Of a stretch of 64,000 nt of DNA, positions 10,704-20,836 are shown piece after piece. Each line of letters begins with the position of its first letter. Position 1 is the first letter of the stretch. This DNA is from Pseudorhodoferax soli. GTDB lineage: Bacteria; Pseudomonadota; Gammaproteobacteria; Burkholderiales; Burkholderiaceae_C. Location of the stretch: positions 1-64,000 of the forward strand of contig NZ_QPJK01000001.1 in assembly GCF_003337555.1 (NCBI RefSeq), written 5' to 3'. The notes under the pieces are model-generated. The model did not search any database, was not told the DNA's origin, and saw only the letters and a list, made by a program, of their open reading frames with translations. A program made the translations under genes and the position numbers.

Positions 10704-11620
10704 CAGTCCTGTTGGCGATCCAGCGCGAACGCAGCCATCTGCGCCTCGATGCGCGCCAGCTCGGCATCGTCCAGCGCCACCAGCGGCGGCCGCACGCGGC
10801 GCCAGCCGGCATCGCCGTCGAGGATGGCCATGATGGCCTTGAACGCCGCCGTCATGCCGTAACCGCCCAGGATGTCCAGGAAGGCACGCACGCGCTGCAG
10901 GTCGCGATGCGCCGCCTCGTCGCCCTGCGCCAGTGCCAGGCGGCCGACCAGGTGCGGCATCACGTTGGCGATGCCGCTCACGGCGCCCAGGCTGCCACGC
11001 GCGCCCATGGTGGGCAGGTCGGGTTCGTTGCCGACCCAGACCTGCATGCCGGGCATGAAGGCTTCGGCATAGGCCACCGAATCGGCACGCGTGCAGCCGC
11101 TGTCCTTCAGGCCGACGATGGTGTCGGGGTACAGCAGGCGCAAGGTCGAGATGACCTGGTGCGACAGGCGCACGCCCGAGACCTGGGGAATGTGGTACAG
11201 CACCACGCGCAGCCGCGCGTCGGCCACGCCGTCGATCACATAGCGGTAGGAATCGATCACGCCCTGGTCGGGCACGCCCTTCAAAAAGAACGGCGGCAGG
11301 ATCAGGCAGCGCGTGGCGCCCACGGACAGCGCGTGGCGCGTGAGCTCCAAAGTGTCGGGCAGTGCGGCACAGCTGGTCGAGACCAGGATGCGCTCGGCCG
11401 GCACACCGCCGGCGATCAGGCCTTCCAGTGCGGCGCGGCGCTCAGCCACCGTGAACGACGGGCCTTCGCCCGTGGTGCCGAACGGCGTGACGCCGGCACA
11501 GCCGCCGTCGATCAGCGCCTTCGAATGCTTGGCGAACTTGGGGATGTCGATGCTGAGGTCGGCGTTGAGCGGCGTCAGCAGCGCGGGCCAGATGCCGGCA
11601 TGGGATACGGTGGTGGTCAT
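10703..11620 (-). CDS. DapA/NAL-family class I aldolase or dehydratase
   Basis: This 305-residue TIM-barrel protein of the dihydrodipicolinate synthase superfamily has GTTGEGPSF at residues 48-56, which binds the 2-oxo-acid carboxylate. Y142 (LYHIP) and the Schiff-base lysine K172 (VGLKDSG) complete the catalytic set. Members cleave or dehydrate 2-keto-3-deoxy sugar acids, N-acetylneuraminate or 4-hydroxy-2-oxoglutarate, as well as making lysine precursors. The catabolic operon and TRAP transporter argue for a sugar-acid role rather than lysine synthesis. Its stop overlaps the kinase start, and a 23-bp gap separates it from the upstream gene. Confidence 0.85.
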   Translation of the reverse strand: MTTTVSHAGIWPALLTPLNADLSIDIPKFAKHSKALIDGGCAGVTPFGTTGEGPSFTVAERRAALEGLIAGGVPAERILVSTSCAALPDTLELTRHALSVGATRCLILPPFFLKGVPDQGVIDSYRYVIDGVADARLRVVLYHIPQVSGVRLSHQVISTLRLLYPDTIVGLKDSGCTRADSVAYAEAFMPGMQVWVGNEPDLPTMGARGSLGAVSGIANVMPHLVGRLALAQGDEAAHRDLQRVRAFLDILGGYGMTAAFKAIMAILDGDAGWRRVRPPLVALDDAELARIEAQMAAFALDRQQD

Positions 11621-11643
11621 GGTTGACTTTCGAGTCGGTGAAA

Positions 11644-12516
11644 TCAGTTGGAGCCGCCGAATTGCTCGTCCAGCTGCTGGTGGTGCGCCAGGCCCACGGT
11701 GTCGGCAAACGCGGCGTACGACAGGCCGGGCTGCGCCAGCGCGCCCGGCGTGCCGCCGGCATGCAGCGCGGCCAGCGACTCCTGCACGGCGCGCGCGGCG
11801 CTGAACAGCGCGGTGACGGCGTAGAACACGATGGAAAAGCCCATGGCCTGCAGCTCCGGCGCCGTCAAAGCCACGGCCGGCGTGCCGTCGACGATGGAGA
11901 CCACCTTGGGGCCGGCCACGCGGCGCGCCACGGCCTCGACCTCGGCCACGGTTTTGATGCCGTCGACGAACACCAGGTCCACGCCCGCGTCCTGGTAGCG
12001 CTGGGCGCGCGCCACGGCCTCGTCGATGCCGGCGGCCGGCAGCGCGTCGGTGCGGCCGATCACGAGCGGGCCGTCATCGCCGCGGGACTGCACCGCACAG
12101 CGCAGGCGGCGCGCGTTCTCGGCCGCGTCGATCAGGCGGATGCCGGCCATCTGGCCGCAGCGCTTGGGCGCCACCTGGTCTTCCAGGTGGATCGCCGCGA
12201 CGCCGGCCTGCACGTACTCGCGCACCGTGCGCTCGATGTTGGACGGGCCGCCGTAGCCGGTGTCGGCATCCGCGATCACGGGGATGCCGACGGCGCGCAC
12301 CATGTCGCGCGCGTGCGTGGTCATCTCGGTCTGCGTCAGCAGGCCGATGTCGGGCTGGCCCAGCCGCGTGGCCGTGGCGCCGAAGCCGGTCATGTAGATC
12401 GCGGGGAAGCCGGCGCGTTCGACCAGGCGGGCGCTGAGGCCGTCGTAGGCGCCGGGCGCCTGGACGATGGTGCCGCTGGCGAGCAGGCTTTTGAGTGTGG
12501 CTGCGGGATGTGGCAT
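11644..12516 (-). CDS. Isocitrate lyase/PEP mutase superfamily enzyme
   Basis: This 290-residue protein has the ICL/PEPM TIM-barrel. IADADTGYGG (residues 81-90) supplies the Mg2+-binding aspartates, and HLEDQ (110-114) is the next acidic signature. The active-site loop KRCG (118-121) keeps the catalytic cysteine C120 of true C-C lyases, unlike phosphonate mutases. It therefore probably cleaves a 2-methylisocitrate-like or 2-hydroxy-dicarboxylate substrate, though annotation as a mutase or oxaloacetate decarboxylase is possible. It lies 4 bp after the first SDR gene in the operon. Confidence 0.85.
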   Translation of the reverse strand: MPHPAATLKSLLASGTIVQAPGAYDGLSARLVERAGFPAIYMTGFGATATRLGQPDIGLLTQTEMTTHARDMVRAVGIPVIADADTGYGGPSNIERTVREYVQAGVAAIHLEDQVAPKRCGQMAGIRLIDAAENARRLRCAVQSRGDDGPLVIGRTDALPAAGIDEAVARAQRYQDAGVDLVFVDGIKTVAEVEAVARRVAGPKVVSIVDGTPAVALTAPELQAMGFSIVFYAVTALFSAARAVQESLAALHAGGTPGALAQPGLSYAAFADTVGLAHHQQLDEQFGGSN

Positions 12517-12520
12517 GGCT

Positions 12521-13305
<785 letters not shown>

Positions 13306-13309
<4 letters not shown>

Positions 13310-14094
13310 GCGGCGGGCTTCTTACGGACCAGCGGCTGGTCCTGCACGTAGGTGCGGTTCCACACCGGTGAGATCACCAGTTCGTTGACGCACACGTGCG
13401 CGGGCGCCTCGGCGATGAAACGGATGGTGCGGCCCAGGTCGGCCTCCTGCAGCATGCGGGCCTTGTCGGCCTCGGTCGGCTGCACCGGCCGCTTCTTCAA
13501 GATGGGCGTGGCCACCTCGCCCGGGCACAGCGACGTGGCGCGCAGGCCGTTCACGCACTCCTCGATGTTGAAGGAATGCGTCAGCGCCATCATCGCGGCC
13601 TTGCTCGCCGTGTAGGCCGGGCCGGTCATGTACTCGTAGTGGAAGCCCGCGAACGAGGCCACGTTGATGACCGTGCCCTGCCCGCGCGCACGCATGCCCA
13701 TGACCACGGCCAGCGTGCAGTAGGTGGCACCGTTGAGGTTGATGCCCACCACGTCGGCGAAGGTCTCGGCATCGGTGTCGCACCAGTAGCGCTTGGGGTA
13801 GTTGAGCCCCGCGCTGTTGACCAGGATGTCGACCCGGCCCAGCTCGGCCTGGATCGCAGCGGCCACCGCATTGACGGCCTTGGCATCGGCCACGTCGAGC
13901 GGCCTGGCCGTGATGCTGCCGGCCGGCGCGCCGCGCGACTCGGCCTCCGCGATGGCGGCGTCGAGCTTGGCCGCGTCGCGGCCGGAGATCACGACGCGTG
14001 CACCGGCCTTGGCCAGGTCCACCGCGCCGGCCAGGCCGATGCCGCTGCCGCCGCCCGTGACCCAGGCGACCTGCCCTTCCAGAACTCCGCTCAT
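13306..14094 (-). CDS. Short-chain dehydrogenase/reductase (second)
   Basis: This 262-residue classical SDR has TGGGSGIG (residues 13-20), NSAG (93-96), S147 and Y161-X3-K165. R39 after strand two (ISGRD) suggests NADP rather than the NAD suggested for its neighbour. The C-terminus (SPVWNRTYVQDQPLVRKK) is unlike the usual GG-ending tail. The ATG at 14094 overlaps the TRAP receptor stop by 4 bp. A longer frame that runs on upstream is only a shadow of the TRAP receptor gene. Confidence 0.88.
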
Positions 14095-15113
14095 TGCCCG
14101 CGGATCCGCTTCAGTTCGTCGGTCACCAGCGCGATCGGCTCTTCGCCGATGGCCTTGGCGTGGCGCTCGTAGATGACACGGGTCTTCTCGCGGATGCGCG
14201 CCGTCTCGGCCGGGTTGATCTCGTTGACGGCCATGCCCTTGGCACGCAGGTTGTCCACGCTCTTGGCTTCCATGGCGCGGTTGGCTTTGCGCTGCTCGGC
14301 ACGGCCGACCACGGCGCACTCCTTCAGCACGGCGTGCTCCTGCTCCGACAGGCCGTCCCAGATCTTCTTGGAGAACAGCACCAGCGTCGGGCTGTAGGCG
14401 TGCTTGGACAGCGTGAGGTACTTCTGCACCTCGTAGAACTTCATGTTCTCGATGTTGGTGAACGGGTTCTCCTGGCCGTCCACGGTCCTGGTTTCCAGCG
14501 CCGAATAGACCTCGGTGAAGGCCATGGGCACGGCATTGCTGCCCAGGGTCTTGAAGGTGTCCAGGTAGACGTTGTTCTGCATCACGCGCATCTTCACGCC
14601 GTCGAAATCCTCGAACTTCGTGATCGGGCGCTTGGAGTTGGTGGTGTGGCGGAAACCGTTCTCCCACCAGGCCAGGTTGATGAGGCCCACGGCCGGCATC
14701 TTGGACGAGAAATAGTCGCCCACCTTGCCGTCCAGCAGCTGGTCGGCCTCGGTGGCGGTGTTGAACAGGAAGGGCAGGTCGAACACCCCGAGCGCCGGCA
14801 CGATGGACACCACCGGCGCGGTGGAGGTCAGCACCATGTCGATGGAGCCGGTGCGCACGCTCTGCGTGCTGGTCAGGTCGCTGCCCAGCGACCCATCCCA
14901 GAAGGCCTGGATCTTCATCTTGCCGCCCGACTTCTCCAGCGTGCAGGCGCCCATGGCCGCGAGGCCGTTGCCCATGGGATGCTCCTTGCTCACGCCATTG
15001 GAGACGCGGAAGTTGCGGCTCTGGAACTGGGCGCTGGCGGCGCCGGCGGCCAGCAGCAAGGTGGCGGCGGCCACGGCCGTCAGGGCGGTGCGGGAAATGT
15101 GGTGCATGGTCAT
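14091..15113 (-). CDS. dctP: TRAP transporter substrate-binding protein (DctP family)
   Basis: This 340-residue periplasmic receptor has a signal peptide cut near AAGAASA-QFQ. The family features are VSKEHPMGNG near the mature N-terminus and the helix-strand region FDGVKMRVMQNNVYLDTFKTLGSNAVPMAFTEVYSALETRTVDGQENP, which carries the arginine that clamps the ligand carboxylate. TGGAGA lies just ahead of the ATG at 15113. It delivers an organic acid, probably a sugar acid or hydroxy acid, to the DctQM pair encoded upstream in the operon. Confidence 0.93.
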   Translation of the reverse strand: MTMHHISRTALTAVAAATLLLAAGAASAQFQSRNFRVSNGVSKEHPMGNGLAAMGACTLEKSGGKMKIQAFWDGSLGSDLTSTQSVRTGSIDMVLTSTAPVVSIVPALGVFDLPFLFNTATEADQLLDGKVGDYFSSKMPAVGLINLAWWENGFRHTTNSKRPITKFEDFDGVKMRVMQNNVYLDTFKTLGSNAVPMAFTEVYSALETRTVDGQENPFTNIENMKFYEVQKYLTLSKHAYSPTLVLFSKKIWDGLSEQEHAVLKECAVVGRAEQRKANRAMEAKSVDNLRAKGMAVNEINPAETARIREKTRVIYERHAKAIGEEPIALVTDELKRIRGQ

Positions 15114-15139
15114 GTCTCCAGGGTGTAGAAGGAAAGCGG

Positions 15140-16417
15140 TCAGCTGAGCCAGCGCAGCGGCACCAGCACGAGGTCGGGGAACAGCACGAGCAGGAACAGC
15201 ACGGCCAGCTCGGCCCACAGGAAGGGCCACAGCCCCTGCATGAGGTCCTTCATCGAGATCTTGGCGACGCCGCAGATCACGTTCAGCACGATGCCCACGG
15301 GCGGCGTGATCAGGCCGATGGCGTTGTTCATGATGAACAGCACGCCGAAGTACACCGGGTCGATGCCGGCCTCCTTGATCACCGGCATCAGCACCGGCGT
15401 CAGGATCATCAGCGTGGGCGCGAAGTCGAGCGCCGTGCCGACGATGACCACGATGAACATGATCACGAACATCAGCACGATCTTGTTGAACATGAACGGC
15501 TGCAGCAGGGCGGAGACCTGCTGCGGCACCTCCGACGTGGTGATGAGCCAGGCCGAGACCAGCGCCGCGGCGATCAGGAACACCACCACGGCCGTGCTCT
15601 TGGCCGCCGACACCAGCAAGGGGTACAGCTGGCGCAGCGGCAGTTCGCGGTAGACGAAGGCGCCCAGCACGAAGGCGTAGACGCAGGCCACCACGCCGGC
15701 CTCGGTCGGCGTGAACACGCCGAACTTCAGGCCGCCGATGATGCCCAGCGGCATCAACAGTGCCCAGATGCCGTCGAACGCGGCGCGGCCACGCGCGGCC
15801 ATGCTCTGGCGCGGCAGCACGGAGACCTGGTCGCGCCGCGCCACCCACTGCCAGGTCAGCAGCAGGGCCAGGCCCATCATCAGGCCCGGGAAGATGCCCG
15901 CCAGGAACAGCTTGCCGATCGACACGTTGGCGATCACGCCGAACACGATGAGGCCGATGGACGGCGGGATCACCGGCGCGATCACGCCGCCGGCGGCGAT
16001 CAGGCCGGCCGAGCGCGGCACGTTGTAGCCCGCCTTGCGCATCATCGGGATCAGCAGCGCGCCGATGGCGGCCGCGTCGGCCGCGGCACTGCCAGAGATC
16101 GCCGCCATCAGCACCGAGGCGAAGATCGCTACCACGCCCAGGCCGCCCCGGATGTGGCCGACCCAGGCCAGGGCGAAGTGCACGATGCGCTTGGAGATGC
16201 CGCCCGCGTTCATGAGCTCACCGGCCAGCATGAAGAACGGGATCGCCAGCAGCGGGAAGCTGTCGGCACCCTCGACCAGCTTCTGCGACAGGATGGTGGT
16301 GTCGATCTGGCCCTGCGCCACCATCAATGCGGCGCCGCAGACCAGAAGCGCGAACGCGATCGGCAGGCCCAGCATCATGGCGCCGAGCAAGGAGAAGGTG
16401 AAGACGGCGATCGTCAT
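15140..16417 (-). CDS. dctM: TRAP transporter large permease (DctM)
   Basis: This 425-residue integral membrane protein has about 12 hydrophobic segments. Typical DctM sequence includes LLAIPFFMLAGELMNAGGIS (about residue 57), SGSAAADAAAIG (107-118) and APVIPPSIGLIVFG. It drives Na+-coupled uptake with DctQ. It overlaps the dctQ stop by 4 bp and is followed after 26 bp by dctP, so all three components are complete and contiguous. Confidence 0.94.
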   Translation of the reverse strand: MTIAVFTFSLLGAMMLGLPIAFALLVCGAALMVAQGQIDTTILSQKLVEGADSFPLLAIPFFMLAGELMNAGGISKRIVHFALAWVGHIRGGLGVVAIFASVLMAAISGSAAADAAAIGALLIPMMRKAGYNVPRSAGLIAAGGVIAPVIPPSIGLIVFGVIANVSIGKLFLAGIFPGLMMGLALLLTWQWVARRDQVSVLPRQSMAARGRAAFDGIWALLMPLGIIGGLKFGVFTPTEAGVVACVYAFVLGAFVYRELPLRQLYPLLVSAAKSTAVVVFLIAAALVSAWLITTSEVPQQVSALLQPFMFNKIVLMFVIMFIVVIVGTALDFAPTLMILTPVLMPVIKEAGIDPVYFGVLFIMNNAIGLITPPVGIVLNVICGVAKISMKDLMQGLWPFLWAELAVLFLLVLFPDLVLVPLRWLS

Positions 16418-16944
16418 GGCCGTGCTCCTGCCGGTGTCGTCGGGTGCAGGTTTTCCTCGCTCTCGCTGATGGCGACCAGTTCGTCATCGGCCACCTGGCC
16501 GCGCGCGATGCGCCACAGCGTGCGCAGCGCCATCGCGCCGATGGCGACCGCCGTCAGGTAGGCGACGCCGAAGACCCAGATCATCGACAGGCCGGTGACG
16601 GGCGCGGCCGTGGTCGCGTTGATCTCGTGCTGCACCCAGGTGCCGCGGAACATCATCGCGCAGCACAGCAGCGTGAGCAGCTGGCACAGCGTGAGGCAGA
16701 CGAGCTTGCCGCGGCGCGACAGCTTGTTGACGAAGTTGTCCATGCCCAGGTGCGCGCCTTCGCGCATGGCGACGATGGCGCCGATGAAGGTGAGCCAGAT
16801 GAAGAAGAAACGCGACATCTCCTCCGACACCTGGATGCCCGAGTTGAAGGCATAGCGCAGCAGCACGTTGCCGAACACCATGAGCACCATGCCCAGCAGC
16901 AGCATGGCCAGCACGAACTCGATGGCCTTGAACAGGCGGTCCAT
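16414..16944 (-). CDS. dctQ: TRAP transporter small permease (DctQ)
   Basis: This 176-residue membrane protein has four hydrophobic segments: near residues 9-30, 45-62, 83-102 and 124-146. The DctQ signature region VSEEMSRFFFIWLTFIGA is present. The start at 16944 overlaps the stop of the FAD enzyme gene by 1 nt, so the transporter is translationally coupled to the enzyme. A longer upstream frame is a shadow. Confidence 0.92.
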   Translation of the reverse strand: MDRLFKAIEFVLAMLLLGMVLMVFGNVLLRYAFNSGIQVSEEMSRFFFIWLTFIGAIVAMREGAHLGMDNFVNKLSRRGKLVCLTLCQLLTLLCCAMMFRGTWVQHEINATTAAPVTGLSMIWVFGVAYLTAVAIGAMALRTLWRIARGQVADDELVAISESEENLHPTTPAGARP

Positions 16945-18368
16945 CAAATCACCTTGCCGGGGTTCAAGAGGTTCTGCGGATCCAGCGCCTGCTTGAGCGT
17001 GCGCATCAGCGCGATCTCTTCCGGGCTGCGCGCATACGACAGGTAGGGCTTCTTGGCCGTGCCGATGCCGTGCTCGGCCGAGATGCTGCCCTTGAAGTCG
17101 CGCACGGTGCCGTAGATCACCTCGTCCATGCGCTTCTTGGGCTGCTCCTCGATGGACAGGCCGGGGACCCAGGCCACCAGGTGCACGTTGCCATCGCCGA
17201 TGTGGCCGTAGTAGACGCTCTCGCAGCCGGGGATCTGCGCCAGCAGCGCGGCCTTGCACTGCGCAGCGAAGGCGTCCATGTCGCGCACCGCCAGCGCCAC
17301 GTCGTAGGAGACGTGGGGGCCGAGGACCTGGAAGAACTCCGAGCACGCATCGCGCAGTGCCCAGAACGATTGCGTGTCGGCCACCGACTGGGCCAACGCC
17401 GCGTCGGCCAGGCCGCCGCCATCGGCGAACTGCTCCAGCCAGGCGGCGAAGCGCGGGCCGTCCACGGCCTCGTCCGTGCCCTGGGCCTCCACGAGCACGT
17501 AAAAGCCGTGCGCGCCCGCGACCGGCGGGCGCACGCCCACGCGCTGCGTGACCACTTCCCAGTAGTCGGGCCACATCACCTCGAAGGCCGACAGCAGCGG
17601 ACCCAGGCCGCGCCGCGATGCGTTCAGCAGGCGCACCACCGACGGGTAGTCCGGCAGCGCGCACAGCGCCGACATGGTGCAGCCCGGCTGCGGGTGCAGC
17701 TTGAGCACGATGCGCGTGATGACGCCCAGCGTGCCTTCGCTGCCGATGAACAACTGCTTGAGGTCGTAGCCCGCATTGTTCTTCATCATCTTGTTGAGGC
17801 TGGTGACGATGGTGCCGTCGGGCAGCACCCATTCCAGCCCCAGCACCAGCTCGCGCGCCATGCCGTAGCGGATCACGCGGTTGCCGCCGGCATTGGTCGA
17901 CAGGTTGCCGCCGATGGCGCAGGAGCCGCGCGAGCCCAGGTCGAGCGCGAAGTACAGGCCCGCGTCCGTCGCGGCGCGCTGCACGGCTTCCAGCGGCGTG
18001 CCGGCACGCACGGTCATGGTGGCGCTGTCGGGGTCGATCTCTTCCACGCCCACCAGGCGTTCCAGCGACAGCGCGACCCAGCCGTCCTCGGGCCGGGCGC
18101 CGCCGCACAGGCCGGTCAGGCCGCCCTGTGGCACCACGGGCAGGGAGGCCTCACGGCAGGCGCGCAGCGCGGCCGAGACGCCGGCGGCGTCCACGGGCCG
18201 GACCACGGCCAGCGGGTTCGTCGGCGGCTGCGTGCTCCAGTCGTTCCGGTTGCGCTCGGGCACGTCGGCGCCGATCAGCACCGCCGCTGCGCCCAACTGG
18301 TCGCGCAGCCTGGTGAGCACTTCGATGGCGCGGGCCGCGTCTGCGCCCGCCGGGATGGTCATGTTCAT
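16944..18368 (-). CDS. FAD-linked 2-hydroxyacid dehydrogenase (GlcD/D-lactate dehydrogenase family)
   Basis: This 474-residue flavoprotein has an N-terminal PCMH-type FAD-binding domain, with PQGGLTGLCGGARP near residue 75 and DLGSRGSCAIGGNLSTNAGGNRVIRYG near residue 140. The C-terminal FAD-oxidase domain ends EHGIGTAKKPYL...LDPQNLLNPGK. The family oxidises D-2-hydroxyacids (D-lactate, glycolate, D-2-hydroxyglutarate) to 2-oxo acids. Start choice: MNMTIPAG at 18368 lies just downstream of AAGGA, and an upstream frame extension has no ribosome site. It is the first gene of the nine-gene operon, so the pathway probably begins with or includes a D-2-hydroxyacid. Confidence 0.9.
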   Translation of the reverse strand: MNMTIPAGADAARAIEVLTRLRDQLGAAAVLIGADVPERNRNDWSTQPPTNPLAVVRPVDAAGVSAALRACREASLPVVPQGGLTGLCGGARPEDGWVALSLERLVGVEEIDPDSATMTVRAGTPLEAVQRAATDAGLYFALDLGSRGSCAIGGNLSTNAGGNRVIRYGMARELVLGLEWVLPDGTIVTSLNKMMKNNAGYDLKQLFIGSEGTLGVITRIVLKLHPQPGCTMSALCALPDYPSVVRLLNASRRGLGPLLSAFEVMWPDYWEVVTQRVGVRPPVAGAHGFYVLVEAQGTDEAVDGPRFAAWLEQFADGGGLADAALAQSVADTQSFWALRDACSEFFQVLGPHVSYDVALAVRDMDAFAAQCKAALLAQIPGCESVYYGHIGDGNVHLVAWVPGLSIEEQPKKRMDEVIYGTVRDFKGSISAEHGIGTAKKPYLSYARSPEEIALMRTLKQALDPQNLLNPGKVI

Positions 18369-18394
18369 GGCACAGAAGTATCCTTGTATGTAAG

Positions 18395-18412
18395 GTACTA
18401 AAGCACTAGTAC
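18395..18412. promoter_or_regulatory. Candidate GntR operator in the divergent region
   Basis: GTACT-N8-AGTAC is a perfect inverted repeat. It is embedded in a wider TTGTA...TACAA symmetry (about 18384-18414) between the FAD enzyme gene and the divergent FadR-type regulator. It is the only clear dyad in this 146-bp region. Assignment to the regulator at 18515 rests on location. Confidence 0.35.
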
Positions 18413-18514
18413 AAACACCAATGACAGAATGCACCCGCCTGCACGGGAAAAGGGTTTGTTCTGCGAGACTCAGAAGCCCTTTGCCGTCATGGGCGCACCA
18501 CAGGAGACCGCGCC

Positions 18515-19201
18515 GTGAGCGCACCCAGTTTCAAGATCGAAGCCCCCCGTTCGCTGGCCACCCAGGTCGCACAGCGCCTGCGCGAAGCCATCGTCGACGG
18601 CCAGTTCGCGCTGGGCGAGATGATTCCGGAGGAGCAGCTCGCCAACTCGTTCGGCGTCAGTCGCACGCCGGTGCGCGAGGCGTTGAACCAGTTGCAGCAG
18701 CTGGGCCTGGTGGCGGTCAAGCCGCAGCGCGGCAGCTATGTGTTCGAGGCCAGCGAGGCCGATGTACAGGCGCTGTGCGAGTTCCGCATGCTGATCGAGC
18801 CGCGCGCCGCCGAACTGGCGTTCCGCCACGCACGTGAGGACACCATCGCCGAAGTCCAGGCGGCCATCTCCGAAATGACGGCCTCACGCAAGAGCAAGGA
18901 CGGCGTGCGCTACAGCCGTGCCGACACGCGGCTGCACGAGGCCTTCGTCCTGCACTGTGGCAACAGCTACCTGCAGGCCGCCTACGCCACGGCGGGTGCC
19001 AAGATCGCCGCGCTGCGCACGCACCTGTCGGCCCCGGCCGACGTGCTGCGCCCGGCCGGCTACGAACAGCACCAGCAGCTGCTGGCCCACTTCAGCGCTG
19101 GCGATTTCGCAGCCTTCGACGCGCTCATGCGCGTGCACGTCGCCGGCACGCGCGAGAACTACATGGCCAGCCTCAAGGCGCGGCGCGCGGCGGCGGCCTG
19201 A
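18515..19201 (+). CDS. GntR-family (FadR/FCD) transcriptional regulator
   Basis: This 228-residue regulator has a winged helix-turn-helix at about residues 14-75 (EEQLANSFGVSRTPVREALNQLQQLGLV) and a C-terminal FCD all-helical metal-binding domain (about 85-215). The usual Asp/His ligands are suggested by DTRLHEAFVLHCGN and YEQHQQLL. It starts with GTG, supported by AGGAG 9 nt upstream. It is divergent from the TRAP-catabolic operon, the standard position for its local repressor. The effector is probably the transported acid or a pathway intermediate. Confidence 0.88.
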   Translation: MSAPSFKIEAPRSLATQVAQRLREAIVDGQFALGEMIPEEQLANSFGVSRTPVREALNQLQQLGLVAVKPQRGSYVFEASEADVQALCEFRMLIEPRAAELAFRHAREDTIAEVQAAISEMTASRKSKDGVRYSRADTRLHEAFVLHCGNSYLQAAYATAGAKIAALRTHLSAPADVLRPAGYEQHQQLLAHFSAGDFAAFDALMRVHVAGTRENYMASLKARRAAAA

Positions 19202-19211
19202 GGCGCGTGCG

Positions 19212-19580
19212 TCAGGGCCGCTGCAGCTGGCCCAGTGCCTCGAGCAGCCGGTCGAGTTCGGTGGACTTGTCGTAGATGCCGTCGATGCGGATCGCGGCAC
19301 AGCGCTCGCGGATGCTGGGCGTCGCGTAGTTGCTCAGCACATAGACGCGCTGCCCGGCGCCCCGCCGCTCGAACGCCCTGGCCACGCCCAGGCCGGAGCC
19401 CTGCGCGAGGAACAGGTCGACCAGGGCCACGTCCCATTCCGTGCGGCGCATCGCCTCGATGGCCGTGTTCTCCCCGTCGGCCCAGGCGACGACCTGCGCT
19501 GCCAGCACCTCTTCCAGCATTTCCTGCATGGTCTGGCGGATGAGAGGGTTGTCTTCCACGAGGAAGATGCGCAGCAGCAT
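19212..19580 (-). CDS. Stand-alone response-regulator receiver protein
   Basis: This 122-residue single CheY-like receiver domain has no output domain. The acidic pair E9-D10 (LVEDNPLIR), the phospho-acceptor Asp in ALVDLFLA (about residue 54), the Ser/Thr switch in YVLSNYAT and the conserved Lys in IYDKSTE are all present. It should be phosphorylatable. No kinase is adjacent; the nearest are near 58000-64000. Its target is therefore unknown. It converges with the GntR gene, with a 10-bp gap. Confidence 0.85.
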   Translation of the reverse strand: MLLRIFLVEDNPLIRQTMQEMLEEVLAAQVVAWADGENTAIEAMRRTEWDVALVDLFLAQGSGLGVARAFERRGAGQRVYVLSNYATPSIRERCAAIRIDGIYDKSTELDRLLEALGQLQRP

Positions 19581-19729
19581 GGAGGGGGGTGGCCAGTGGT
19601 TGCCGCGATGCTAGCGCCCGCCCACATCATTTGATGTAGGTCAAGCGCGCTTCGTGCCGCGGCGACGCTGCCGCCGCTCGGTCACAATGCGCGCCGCTGG
19701 TACCAACGCACGCATGGGGACAACAGGGT

Positions 19730-20827
19730 GTGAGCCGCAGTCTGTCGGTGTATCTGGATCTGCTGCGTTTTCTCGCGGCGCTCGCGGTGTTCGTGCTGCA
19801 CGCGAGCTTCGAACGCCTGTCGGGCGGGCTGCCCTTCCTGTGGCGGTTCGCCGTCTTCGGCAGCGATGCGGTGATGCTGTTCTTCGTGCTGTCGGGCTTC
19901 GTGATCGCCCACGTGGCCACCCGGGAAGCCGCCAGTCCGCGCGGCTATGCGGCGGCACGGCTCGCAAGGCTATGGTCGGTCTGCGTGCCGGCCCTGCTGC
20001 TGACCCTGCTGGTCGACGCGATCGGCATGCGGCTCGCCCCCCACCTGTACGACTTCACCTGGTACGAATACAGCCATCCGGTCGCCCGCACCGTGGCCAG
20101 CCTGGCCTTCGCCAACGAGCTGTGGTTCTGGTCGCTCCACCCTTTTTCCAACACGCCGTACTGGTCGGTCGGCTACGAGTTCTGGTACTACGTGCTGTTC
20201 GGCGCCTGGCTGTTCACGCGGGGACGTGGGCGCTGGCTGGCCTGCGGCCTGGTCGCGCTCGTGATGGGCCCCAAGATCCTGCTGCTGCTGCCGGTCTGGC
20301 TGGCCGGCGTCTGGGCCTACCGCACACGGCTCGCCCAGCGCCTGTCCCCCGGCGCCGCGGGCTTGCTGTGCGCCGCCACGCTGGCGGCCTACCTCGCGTA
20401 CCGCGACTCGGCCCTGCCCCAGGATCTGGCCCGCTTCACCGCGCAGTGGCTGGGCAGCGCCACCTCCCGGCAGCTTGGCTGGTCGGCCAACTTCCTGGGG
20501 GATTACCTGGTGGGCGCGCTCGTCGCCCTGCATTTCGTGGGTGCGCGGCGCCTGCTGCAGGACGACGCAGCGGTGCCGCCACGGCTGGAACGCGGCATCC
20601 GCGCCCTGGCCGGCTACACCTTCGCCCTGTACCTCTTCCACAACCCGCTGCTGCAGTTCTTCGGCGCGCTGGCGCACGGGCTGGGATGGTGGGAATACCG
20701 CGCGCTGCCCGTCGTGCTGGGCCCGCTGCTCGTGGTGTGGCTGCTCGGCGCGCGGACCGAGCGTTTGAAGGGCCCGCTCAAGGCCGCATTGCTGCGGACC
20801 TTTGCGCACCGGGCCCAGGCCGGCTGA
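19730..20827 (+). CDS. Acyltransferase 3 (OafA/NolL-like) membrane protein
   Basis: This 365-residue integral membrane O-acyltransferase has about ten hydrophobic helices. The family hallmarks are the N-terminal YLDLLRFLAALAVFVLHASF with its conserved His, the FFVLSGFVI motif of helix two, and the following RLARLW arginine pair. Such proteins acetylate or acylate surface polysaccharide. It starts at GTG (19730) with only a weak ribosome site. No glycan cluster surrounds it, so the acceptor is unknown. Confidence 0.85.
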   Translation: MSRSLSVYLDLLRFLAALAVFVLHASFERLSGGLPFLWRFAVFGSDAVMLFFVLSGFVIAHVATREAASPRGYAAARLARLWSVCVPALLLTLLVDAIGMRLAPHLYDFTWYEYSHPVARTVASLAFANELWFWSLHPFSNTPYWSVGYEFWYYVLFGAWLFTRGRGRWLACGLVALVMGPKILLLLPVWLAGVWAYRTRLAQRLSPGAAGLLCAATLAAYLAYRDSALPQDLARFTAQWLGSATSRQLGWSANFLGDYLVGALVALHFVGARRLLQDDAAVPPRLERGIRALAGYTFALYLFHNPLLQFFGALAHGLGWWEYRALPVVLGPLLVVWLLGARTERLKGPLKAALLRTFAHRAQAG

Positions 20828-20836
20828 GCACCCGCC

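Noticed and set aside
14092-14667. N-terminal extension of the second SDR
   Set aside because: It overlaps the DctP gene out of frame and has no SDR-like sequence. The Rossmann motif begins soon after the ATG at 14094.
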